Below, one piece after another: positions 1 to 5,105 of a stretch of 5,105 nucleotides of DNA; within the stretch, counting starts at the first letter, position 1, and every line of letters starts with the position of its first letter. The translations under genes were made by a program, and so were the position numbers. Below the pieces are notes generated by a model that searched no databases, had not been told where the DNA came from, and saw nothing but the letters and a program-made list of their open reading frames with translations. Origin of the DNA: Candidatus Omnitrophota bacterium (lineage in GTDB: Bacteria > Omnitrophota > Gorgyraeia > Zapsychrales > JANLHA01); NCBI GenBank assembly GCA_024653845.1, contig JANLHA010000270.1, positions 1 through 5,105 on the forward strand, in the 5' to 3' direction.

Positions 1-168
1 GGCAAATGACCACTCAAAACCTTGGTAAGTGTTTTCAATGCCTAAGTTGCTGAAGCTTTCTCGGATGGGGCTGAAATCATCGAAGGTCAAAACAAGAGCT
101 TGAGCTTCGTTTGTTTTTATTGCGGAAATCATCAAAGCTAAAATTAAAACGGCAAAAATTTTCTTCAT
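1..168 (-). CDS. Secreted protein N-terminus, PEP-CTERM-like, partial (runs off left edge)
   Basis: The reverse strand reads 56 codons without a stop, from an ATG at 166-168 to the left edge. A GAGGAGG ribosome binding site (177-183) lies 8 nt upstream, which fixes the start and supports a real gene. The product opens with MKKIF, a hydrophobic stretch of about 12 residues (AVLILALMISAI), and then TNEAQA, a good Sec signal peptide with likely cleavage after the AQA around residue 25. The mature part begins LVLTFDDFSPI, followed by NTYQGFEWSFA. The pattern of TFDD, a short gap, then a Y-x-GF-x-W segment recalls the N-termini of many PEP-CTERM-sorted extracellular proteins. The PEP-CTERM anchor itself would lie outside the window, so this is inference. 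It is divergently transcribed from the operon to its right. The signal peptide is certain enough; the function is unknown. Confidence 0.72.
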   Translation of the reverse strand, partial: MKKIFAVLILALMISAIKTNEAQALVLTFDDFSPIRESFSNLGIENTYQGFEWSFA

Positions 169-176
169 TACTGATG

Positions 177-183
177 CCTCCTC
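177..183 (-). promoter_or_regulatory. Ribosome binding site of the leftward secreted-protein gene
   Basis: GAGGAGG on the minus strand, 8 nt before the ATG at 166-168. It is a near-ideal Shine-Dalgarno match and is the main reason for accepting the truncated leftward gene and its start. Confidence 0.75.
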
Positions 184-220
184 GTGGGTTGTGCTTGATG
201 TCGATTGCTTAAGCCGAATG

Positions 221-249
221 AATTTAATATCGATTTCTCCTTTTGTCAA
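221..249 (-). promoter_or_regulatory. Candidate sigma70-type promoter, leftward
   Basis: On the minus strand a perfect TTGACA (-35, at 244-249) is followed after 17 nt by TAAATT (-10, at 221-226, 4 of 6 matches to TATAAT). A start near 214 would give a leader of about 45 nt before the leftward ATG. The -35 box overlaps that of the rightward promoter. Assigned by consensus match only. Confidence 0.45.
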
Positions 250-270
250 TGAATAAAACTGTTGTAGACT
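243..270 (+). promoter_or_regulatory. Candidate sigma70-type promoter for the rightward operon
   Basis: TTGTCA (-35, 243-248, 5 of 6 matches) is followed after 16 nt by TAGACT (-10, 265-270, 4 of 6 matches). Transcription would begin near 277, about 25 nt before the first ATG of the operon at 302. The heptamer TTGTCAA at 243-249 reads TTGACAA on the other strand, so both divergent promoters draw their -35 box from the same bases. Consensus match only. Confidence 0.42.
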
Positions 271-288
271 AGAAGTGATAAAAAACAT

Positions 289-295
289 AAGGAGG
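289..295 (+). promoter_or_regulatory. Ribosome binding site of the AsmA-like gene
   Basis: AAGGAGG lies 6 nt before the ATG at 302. It decides the start: an in-frame GTG at 275 would add nine residues (beginning MIKNIRRF) ahead of the MKKLYK membrane anchor, but it has no comparable site and would place this Shine-Dalgarno inside the coding region. Confidence 0.85.
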
Positions 296-301
296 TTCAA
301 G

Positions 302-1261
302 ATGAAAAAATTATATAAGATCATTCTTCTTATTTTTGTTGTGGTCGTGGGGCTTCTTTTTATCAAAGATCAGATCATCAAAACAACGGTTGTAAGGGTG
401 GGGACGAAGGTTCTGGGTGCTCCCATTGAGATGGGCGGGTTTTCTTTAAGCTTGTTTTCTCAGAAGGTGCGGATCAGTAATTTGAAAGTTTATAATCCGG
501 AAGGCTTTCCTAAAGAGACATTGGTTGATGTCCCCGAGATTGCGGTGGATTATGATTTGGCGGCGATGTTGCAAGGCAAAGTTCATTTGTCGCTTGTCGT
601 TTTTAATTTGAAGTCGATGACCGTCATTCGAGACAAAGATGGCAAGCTCAACGTCGATGCTTTGAAAGTTTCGCAAAAAGCAGACAAGCCTGCAGAGAAA
701 GAACCTGCCGAGAAGAAAGAATTGGACATGCAAATTGATATTTTGAAATTGAACATCGGCCAGGTGGTTTACAAAGATTATTCAAAAGGGGAACCGCCTA
801 CGGTTCAGTCGTATGATGTCAATCTTCGAGATAAAGTTTTCAAGAACATTACGAGTCCTGAGCAACTTGTCCTGTTAATTATGACACAGTCCTTAAGCCA
901 AACAGCAATTAAGGGCGCGAAAATTTACGCTGCCGCCAGTATTTTAGGCGTGGGTTTCCTTCCGGCGGGCATTGCTGGAGCCCTTTTGGGCGAGGATCAT
1001 GCATCTGAGAAGTTTCGCAGTTCTTTCGATAAAGTTTTCAATCAGAGCCTCGCTGTGATCAAGAAGATTGGTGAACTCAAAAGCGAAGATAAATTCCAGG
1101 GCATCATCAAGGCGAAAGTGGATGGATGTGATGTCGCGATCAAAATTGAGCCACCTTTGGATGGAAATGTCAGAGTTGTGGTTTCGGCAAGAAAGATGCT
1201 TCTTCCTAAACCCCAAGTGGCGGGAGGAGTCCTTTATCAAATTTCTCAGGAATTGAAGTGA
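302..1261 (+). CDS. Membrane-anchored AsmA-like protein with DUF3568-like C-terminal region
   Basis: A 319-residue protein. Residues 5-21 (YKIILLIFVVVVGLLFI) form one N-terminal transmembrane anchor after a basic start, leaving the rest in the periplasm. Residues about 25-120 show the AsmA/DUF748 N-terminal pattern: an amphipathic segment, then GAPIEMGGFSLSLFSQKVRI-type beta strands, NPEGFP, VPEIAVDYD, and a strand ending in VIRDKDGKLNVDAL. A Lys/Glu/Pro-rich linker (about 122-141) separates a second strand set (143-175). Residues 204-230 are Gly/Ala-rich and hydrophobic. Residues about 238-319 (from SSFDKVFNQSL through GIIKAKVDGCDVAIKI to the LLPKPQVAGG segment) resemble DUF3568-type small envelope proteins; this is from memory and unverified. 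AsmA-like proteins are linked to outer-membrane lipid transport or assembly, but this one is far shorter than TamB or AsmA and its exact role is unknown. It is the first gene of the operon. Confidence 0.82.
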   Translation: MKKLYKIILLIFVVVVGLLFIKDQIIKTTVVRVGTKVLGAPIEMGGFSLSLFSQKVRISNLKVYNPEGFPKETLVDVPEIAVDYDLAAMLQGKVHLSLVVFNLKSMTVIRDKDGKLNVDALKVSQKADKPAEKEPAEKKELDMQIDILKLNIGQVVYKDYSKGEPPTVQSYDVNLRDKVFKNITSPEQLVLLIMTQSLSQTAIKGAKIYAAASILGVGFLPAGIAGALLGEDHASEKFRSSFDKVFNQSLAVIKKIGELKSEDKFQGIIKAKVDGCDVAIKIEPPLDGNVRVVVSARKMLLPKPQVAGGVLYQISQELK

Positions 1262-1264
1262 AGC

Positions 1265-1975
1265 ATGGCTAAGAAATTATATCTTATCCCGACGGCGTTA
1301 AGTGCTGATTCAGAATATGAGATGGTTCCTGCATCCACGGTTTCCATGATTCAAGATTTGAGAGTATTCTGGGTCGAGGAGGAAAAGGCCGCTCGACGTT
1401 TTCTGAAGAAAGCTGTCCCGTCGTTGCCTATCCAGGAGTGTACGCTTTTTCTTCTTAATGAACATACCCATCATGGAGAAATCGAGGAAAACTTTAAGAA
1501 ATGTGGCGATCAAGACATGGGCATTCTTTCGGAAGCGGGGTGCCCATGCGTGGCTGATCCTGGTACGGAAGTTGTATCTTGGGCGCATCAATACCAGTGG
1601 AAAGTGGTCCCGTTGGTTGGGCCATCGTCGATTCTTTTGGCATTGATGGCTTCGGGGTTAGGTGGTCAAAGATTCGCTTTTTACGGATATCTTCCCAAAG
1701 ATAAAAGTCAGCGCTTAAGGAAGATCAAAATGCTGGAAGATCTTTCGCTGCGTGAACAACAAACGCAAATTTTTATGGAAACGCCGTATCACAATCAAGT
1801 ACTGTTGGAGGAAATATTGTCTTGCTGTGCACCGCAAACGCGGCTGTGCATTGCTGTTGATCTTACCGCTCCAACGCAAGAGATCAAAATGATGACGATT
1901 CAAGAGTGGAGGAAGGGGGCGCTTCCAGCCATCCATAAGCGGCCAGCGTTGTTTTTAATGGAAAGAAGAAAATAA
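1265..1975 (+). CDS. Short RsmI-like SAM-dependent methyltransferase (tetrapyrrole methylase family)
   Basis: A 236-residue cytoplasmic protein of the fold used by RsmI, the 16S rRNA C1402 ribose 2'-O-methyltransferase. Visible blocks are LYLIPTALS (5-13), VEEEKAARRFLKK (37-49), the Gly-rich ILSEAGCPCVADPG (87-100), VVPLVGPSSILLALMASGL (114-132), FAFYGYLP (137-144), QIFMETPYHN (168-177) and RLCIAVDLT (193-201). These correspond to RsmI's SDAGTP-SDPG, PGPSA-AL-SGL, FLP and YESPHR motifs. It matches the short subgroup common in Bacteroidetes and some other phyla: the TPIGN start motif is replaced by PTALS, and the C-terminal extension of E. coli RsmI (about 286 residues in total) is absent. RNA substrate is therefore uncertain, so no gene symbol is given. 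Only 3 nt separate it from the preceding stop and its Shine-Dalgarno is weak, suggesting translational coupling. Confidence 0.88.
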   Translation: MAKKLYLIPTALSADSEYEMVPASTVSMIQDLRVFWVEEEKAARRFLKKAVPSLPIQECTLFLLNEHTHHGEIEENFKKCGDQDMGILSEAGCPCVADPGTEVVSWAHQYQWKVVPLVGPSSILLALMASGLGGQRFAFYGYLPKDKSQRLRKIKMLEDLSLREQQTQIFMETPYHNQVLLEEILSCCAPQTRLCIAVDLTAPTQEIKMMTIQEWRKGALPAIHKRPALFLMERRK

Positions 1976-1997
1976 TCAGAATGGTTTACTAATAAGT

Positions 1998-3491
1998 ATG
2001 AATATCATTCAATATCCTATTGAAGTCCTCATTTTGATCATTTCTGTGCTTTTGCTATTGAGTGTCATTTCGAGCAAGGCTTCGGATCGGCTCGGGATTC
2101 CGTCGCTCTTGATTTTTTTAATTGTTGGAATTCTTGCCGGTTCTGAAGGGATCGGCGGAATCCATTTTGATGACCCATGGCTAGCTAAATTTCTCGGGAT
2201 TATGGCTCTTGTCCTGATTCTTTTTTCTGGCGGACTCGAAACGAAAATGCAAGATATTCGTCCCATTCTTAAACAGGGGATCTTGCTTTCCATTTTGGGA
2301 GTCCTTATGACGGCTTTGCTTGTGGCCGTTTTTGTTTGTTGGCTTTTTCATTTTTCTTTTCTAGAAGGATTTTTATTAGGCGCGATCATTTCTTCGACGG
2401 ATGCGGCGGCTGTTTTGACCATCTTGCGATCACGGAATGTGAATCTCAAGCCCAAAGTAAGATCCCTTTTAGAGTTGGAGTCAGGTAGTAACGACCCTAT
2501 GGCGGTATTTTTGACTTTGGGAATCATTCAACTCATTACTCTTGAAAAGCATTCTTTCCTTGAGTTGATTCCCGCGTTCTTCTTGGAAATCGGTATTGGT
2601 GCAGCGATGGGATATGTGATGAGCCGGGTGATTCTTTTGATCATAACCCGATCTCAATTGTCTTATGAAGGGCTGTATCCTGTTTTGACCATTTCGCTCA
2701 GTTTTTTGACGTATGCTTTGACCACCGTCCTTCATGGGAATGGTTTCCTTGCAGTTTACTTAGCAGCGATCCTTCTCGGTAACAGTCAATTTCGTCACAA
2801 GAAAGTATTGATTCGTTTCCATGAAGGCTTTGCCTGGCTTAATCAAATCGTGATATTTTTGGCGTTGGGTTTACTTGTGAGTCCTTCAAAGATTCTTCCA
2901 ATCATTGGGATGGGTTTGATCATTTCATTCTTTTTAATGGTGATTGCCCGCCCTTTAAGTGTCTTTATTTGTTTAGCATTCAGTTCAATGCAGCTCAATG
3001 AAAAATTGGTTGTCTCGTGGGTAGGATTACGAGGCGCGGTACCCATCATTTTGGCGATTTTCCCTTGGATTGTTGGAATCCCTCATGCCGAAACCATTTT
3101 TCATATTGTTTTCTTTATCGTCCTTACGTCCATTTTACTTCAGGGGACATCGATTCCTATTGTTTCTAAATGGCTCAAAGTGGCGGAGCCTTCACAGAAT
3201 AAAAGAATTTATCCCATTGAATTTGAGCCCGTCGATGGGATTGATGCAAATTTGGAAGAAATTTTAGTCCCTTATGAATCCGTTGTGGTAGGACAACGGT
3301 TATTTGAAATTGATATGCCTGCAGGGTGTTTGATTGTCTTGGTGTGCCGCGATGAACAATTTGCGATTCCCAATGGGGCTACGGTTGTTGAAGGAGGGGA
3401 CGTTTTATTGGTGTTGGCAGACAAAGCGGGCATTGCCAAAATTCAAAGTCTTTTGGCCAAGCAGAAAAAGTCAGACGAGGAAGCCGCATGA
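1998..3491 (+). CDS. CPA1/NhaP2-type cation (K+ or Na+)/proton antiporter with TrkA-C domain
   Basis: A 497-residue integral membrane protein. Residues 1-390 hold about 12-13 hydrophobic segments of the Na_H_Exchanger fold. Family signatures are ASDRLGIPSLLIFLIVGILAG near 28-48, FSGGLE (76-81), SSTDAAAV (132-139), the ESGSNDP motif (161-167) with the Asn165-Asp166 pair expected in ion/proton exchange, and GLRGAVPI (343-350). Residues about 401-487 form a soluble TrkA-C/RCK_C domain (VVGQRLFEIDMPAGC, then VVEGGDVLLVLAD), a ligand-sensing regulatory unit. This layout fits NhaP2/CvrA-type exchangers, which expel cytoplasmic K+ or Na+ in exchange for H+. E. coli CvrA (about 578 residues) carries a further C-terminal CorC_HlyC-like domain that is missing here. 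Ion specificity cannot be read from sequence. The ATG at 1998 has no clear Shine-Dalgarno, but it places the first membrane segment where the family expects it. The stop overlaps the next gene's start. Confidence 0.93.
   Translation: MNIIQYPIEVLILIISVLLLLSVISSKASDRLGIPSLLIFLIVGILAGSEGIGGIHFDDPWLAKFLGIMALVLILFSGGLETKMQDIRPILKQGILLSILGVLMTALLVAVFVCWLFHFSFLEGFLLGAIISSTDAAAVLTILRSRNVNLKPKVRSLLELESGSNDPMAVFLTLGIIQLITLEKHSFLELIPAFFLEIGIGAAMGYVMSRVILLIITRSQLSYEGLYPVLTISLSFLTYALTTVLHGNGFLAVYLAAILLGNSQFRHKKVLIRFHEGFAWLNQIVIFLALGLLVSPSKILPIIGMGLIISFFLMVIARPLSVFICLAFSSMQLNEKLVVSWVGLRGAVPIILAIFPWIVGIPHAETIFHIVFFIVLTSILLQGTSIPIVSKWLKVAEPSQNKRIYPIEFEPVDGIDANLEEILVPYESVVVGQRLFEIDMPAGCLIVLVCRDEQFAIPNGATVVEGGDVLLVLADKAGIAKIQSLLAKQKKSDEEAA
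3477..3483 (+). promoter_or_regulatory. Ribosome binding site within the antiporter's last codons
   Basis: GAGGAAG, whose GAGG core ends 7 nt before the ATG at 3488, lies inside the final antiporter codons. With the ATGA stop/start overlap at 3488-3491 it supports the chosen deacetylase start and coupled translation. Confidence 0.6.
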
Positions 3492-4837
3492 AAAGTTTTG
3501 TTTGGTTCGCCGGGCTTGCCTTTTTATGGTTGGGTTTCGGTTTCAATGGCGACTATGTTTGCTCTGAAGAGAATTCTTTTCAACTGCAAAATACAGACCG
3601 CATTTTGATTTTTGCCCCCCATCCCGACGATGAAACCATTGGAACGGGAGGAGTCATTCAAGAAGCGGTCCGGCTGGGGATTCCAATCAAAGTCGTTTAT
3701 CTCACTCATGGCGATAGCAATCGTTTGTCGTTTTTAACCTACAAAAAGCGTCCCATCTTGAGCAAGACAGGATTACAGATGATGGGGGATTTGCGTCGAG
3801 ACGAAGCTGTTGCGGCGATGAAATCCTTGGGGTTGAAAGAAGACCAGCTTATTTTTCTTGGTTATCCTGATTTGGGCACATTTCGCATGTTTACCCAATA
3901 TTGGGGCAGTCGCGAGCCATTCACCAGTGGTTTTGCCAAGGTGAGTCAGGTGCCATATCCTAATACGTATTCTCCGCGAGCACTTTATGTTGGAGAGAAC
4001 GTATTGAATGATGTCAAGTCGATCATTGTTGGTTTTCGTCCGACGAAAATTTTCACGACATTGTTGGCCGACATGAATGGAGACCATTGTGCGTTGTCGC
4101 TTTTTTTGCAAGTGGCGTTGTGGGATTTGAAAAAAACGATACCCCTTCCTGAAGTCCATTCTTATCTGGTGCATGCTTCGGGTTGGCCCCATCCTCGGGG
4201 CTTTCATGCGAGTGCTTTCCTAACCCCGCCGATTCAACTTCAAAAGACGTTGATGAGGTGGGCGATGTTTCCTTTGACGGATGAGCAAATCCAGAAGAAA
4301 AAAGATGCGGTCTTGAGGTATAAAACACAGATTTCTTATAGTCGTTCCTATTTATTATCGTTTGCGCGCAAGAATGAATTGTTTGGTTACTATGATGCCA
4401 TTCATCTAGATCAAGGCCAGCCTATTAAACCTACTTCGGTTCAGGGGAAGAGAAAAAAATTTTATCTTGAATCGGTGACATATACTCGAGAAGGTGATGA
4501 TTTGTTGGTCACGATCCGTTCCGAACGTTTAGCGAAAGACCGGATGAAAATGAATCTTTATCTTCTGAGCTATCGACGAGATATTCCGTTTAGCCAATTG
4601 CCCAAGCTGCGCATTGATATTCGTGAGGAGAGAATCGAGACTGTTTGGGAGAAAAGAAGTCCTATCTCGATTCCTCATTTAAGAATGGATTTAAATCCCG
4701 GGGAAGAAGTGGTGATTCGATTGCCGTTGGCGCGCTTGAATCACCCAGAGTATATTCTTAGCTCTGTGACCGCTGGAAGGATCAACTCTTATCGAGAGAA
4801 GATCCCCTGGCAAGTGATTCACGTCATGGATAACTGA
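3488..4837 (+). CDS. Exported PIG-L (LmbE)-family zinc deacetylase with extra C-terminal domain
   Basis: A 449-residue protein. Residues 1-25 are a hydrophobic signal sequence (FVWFAGLAFLWLGFGF); the Cys at 25 is not in a convincing lipobox. From about residue 37 a PIG-L/LmbE fold follows: RILIFAPHPDDETIGTGG, with zinc ligands His45 and Asp48 and catalytic base Asp47 by analogy with MshB; VVYLTHGD (69-76); RRDEAVAAMKSLGL (103-115); IFLGYPDLG (122-130); FRPTKIFTT (183-191); and DMNGDH (195-200), giving the third zinc ligand His200. The family removes acetyl groups from N-acetylglucosamine-type sugars. Export suggests an envelope or extracellular glycan substrate, which is inferred. Residues about 320-449 are a separate beta-rich region I do not recognise. 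Its ATG overlaps the antiporter's TGA as ATGA, and a GAGGAAG site (3477-3483) precedes it, so translation is coupled. Confidence 0.88.
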   Translation: MKSFVWFAGLAFLWLGFGFNGDYVCSEENSFQLQNTDRILIFAPHPDDETIGTGGVIQEAVRLGIPIKVVYLTHGDSNRLSFLTYKKRPILSKTGLQMMGDLRRDEAVAAMKSLGLKEDQLIFLGYPDLGTFRMFTQYWGSREPFTSGFAKVSQVPYPNTYSPRALYVGENVLNDVKSIIVGFRPTKIFTTLLADMNGDHCALSLFLQVALWDLKKTIPLPEVHSYLVHASGWPHPRGFHASAFLTPPIQLQKTLMRWAMFPLTDEQIQKKKDAVLRYKTQISYSRSYLLSFARKNELFGYYDAIHLDQGQPIKPTSVQGKRKKFYLESVTYTREGDDLLVTIRSERLAKDRMKMNLYLLSYRRDIPFSQLPKLRIDIREERIETVWEKRSPISIPHLRMDLNPGEEVVIRLPLARLNHPEYILSSVTAGRINSYREKIPWQVIHVMDN

Positions 4838-4840
4838 GGA
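4836..4840 (+). promoter_or_regulatory. Ribosome binding site of the GNAT gene
   Basis: GAGGA, 8 nt before the ATG at 4849, overlaps the TGA stop (4835-4837) of the deacetylase gene. It supports the GNAT start and places the gene in the same transcript. Confidence 0.6.
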
Positions 4841-4848
4841 TTTTGAAT

Positions 4849-5105
4849 ATGAATCAAGTGCACATTCGGCAGTATCAGCCATCGGACCGCGCGGCGGTCC
4901 GAAGAATCAATTATGAAACGGCATTTCTGGGGTATGCGCCTAAGCTTTTTGACAGCCCAGAGCTTGTGGCGGACGGGTTAACGCTTTATTTTACAGATTG
5001 GGAGCCAGAGTCATGTTTTGTCATCGAAGACCAGGGCCGTGTGGTTGGATATGTGATGGGGACGAAAGATGTCCGGAAGATGGAATGTTTGATGCGTTGG
5101 TGGAT
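4849..5105 (+). CDS. GNAT-family N-acetyltransferase, N-terminal part (runs off right edge)
   Basis: The frame is open for 85 codons from the ATG at 4849 to the right edge. The product starts MNQVHIRQYQPSDRAAVRRI, the usual GNAT opening (beta strand 1, then a D-x-x-x-V/I helix), continues with NYETAFLGYAPKLFDSPEL and LTLYFTDWEPESCFVIED, and reaches the strand pair GRVVGYVMGTKD, the typical GNAT beta3-beta4 hairpin. The acetyl-CoA-binding Q/R-x-x-G-x-G/A loop would lie beyond the edge. No signal peptide is present, so it is cytoplasmic. The family transfers an acetyl group from acetyl-CoA to an amine; the acceptor cannot be deduced. It lies 11 nt behind the deacetylase gene. A 9-bp GC-rich hairpin spans codons about 12-18. 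Confidence 0.8.
   Translation, partial: MNQVHIRQYQPSDRAAVRRINYETAFLGYAPKLFDSPELVADGLTLYFTDWEPESCFVIEDQGRVVGYVMGTKDVRKMECLMRWW
4882..4902 (+). repeat. Perfect inverted repeat (9-bp stem, 3-nt loop) in the GNAT 5' coding region
   Basis: The arms TCGGACCGC (4882-4890) and GCGGTCCGA (4894-4902) are exact reverse complements around a GCG loop. The structure begins about 33 nt into the GNAT coding sequence and is much more GC-rich than its surroundings. No T-run follows, so it is not an intrinsic terminator. It could slow early elongation, or simply be a by-product of Arg/Ala codons (SDRAAVRR). Confidence 0.6.

Noticed and set aside
275..301. GTG start giving nine extra residues on the AsmA-like protein
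   Set aside because: The AAGGAGG at 289-295 is ideally placed for the ATG at 302, and the protein then begins with a normal MKK membrane anchor.
446..733. Minus-strand open frame of 95 codons opposite the AsmA-like gene
   Set aside because: No ribosome binding site or family resemblance, and the opposite strand holds the convincing gene with its own Shine-Dalgarno and domain pattern.
830..1041. 14-nt direct repeat GATAAAGTTTTCAA at 830-843 and 1028-1041
   Set aside because: Both copies encode DKVF in the same gene and frame. Flanks differ and there is no further copy, so chance or a short shared protein motif explains it.
1976..1997. Terminator or separate promoter between the methylase and antiporter genes
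   Set aside because: The 22-nt gap shows no inverted repeat with a T-run and is too short for a convincing promoter; read-through is the simpler reading.
3542..3565. Lipoprotein lipobox around Cys25 of the deacetylase
   Set aside because: The residues before the Cys are Asp-Tyr-Val, which do not fit the L-[AS]-[GA]-C consensus; an ordinary Sec signal peptide or N-terminal anchor is more likely.
3773..4328. Minus-strand open frames of 144 and 91 codons opposite the deacetylase gene
   Set aside because: Their translations are rich in Arg/His/Pro with no recognisable domain, and they lie antisense to a clear PIG-L coding sequence; they are shadows of it.
3488..5105. Deacetylase plus acetyltransferase as an acetylation/deacetylation cycle
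   Set aside because: The deacetylase carries a signal peptide and should act outside the cytoplasm, while the GNAT protein has none and needs cytoplasmic acetyl-CoA, so direct cycling on one substrate is unlikely.

Overview
The window looks like part of an ordinary chromosomal envelope and housekeeping cluster from a Gram-negative, probably uncultured bacterium. Base composition is moderate, with no strong codon-use break between genes. An AsmA-like membrane protein implies a two-membrane cell. The N-terminus of the leftward gene resembles secreted PEP-CTERM-type proteins. From recalled family patterns, the combination (AsmA-like plus DUF3568-like protein, short RsmI-type methylase, exported PIG-L deacetylase) would fit Candidatus Omnitrophota or a deltaproteobacterial-type lineage. 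This assignment is a low-confidence inference.

Layout. Bases 1-168 hold the first 56 codons of a leftward gene for a secreted protein that runs off the left edge. Bases 169-301 are a divergent intergenic region with a candidate promoter in each direction; their -35 boxes overlap almost completely. From 302 to the right edge, five genes run rightward with gaps of 3, 22, -4 and 11 nt, so they are probably one operon. They encode: (1) a membrane-anchored AsmA-like protein with a DUF3568-like C-terminus; (2) a short RsmI-like tetrapyrrole-methylase-family SAM methyltransferase; (3) a CPA1/NhaP2-type cation/proton antiporter with a C-terminal TrkA-C (RCK_C) domain; (4) an exported PIG-L-type deacetylase with an unassigned beta-rich C-terminal domain; (5) the N-terminal 85 codons of a GNAT acetyltransferase cut by the right edge. 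No terminator is visible between any of the five.

How they work together. Three of the five products act in or across the cytoplasmic membrane (AsmA-like protein, antiporter, exported deacetylase), which suggests a loose envelope/ion-homeostasis theme. The methylase and the acetyltransferase are cytoplasmic and have no obvious mechanistic link to the others. I found no tRNA, rRNA, CRISPR array, insertion sequence, attachment site or toxin-antitoxin pair, and no clear sign of a new defence or biosynthetic system. The points most worth a second look are the AsmA/DUF3568-like architecture, the shared -35 region, a strong hairpin at the start of the acetyltransferase gene, and an Asn at the place of a conserved catalytic His in the deacetylase.
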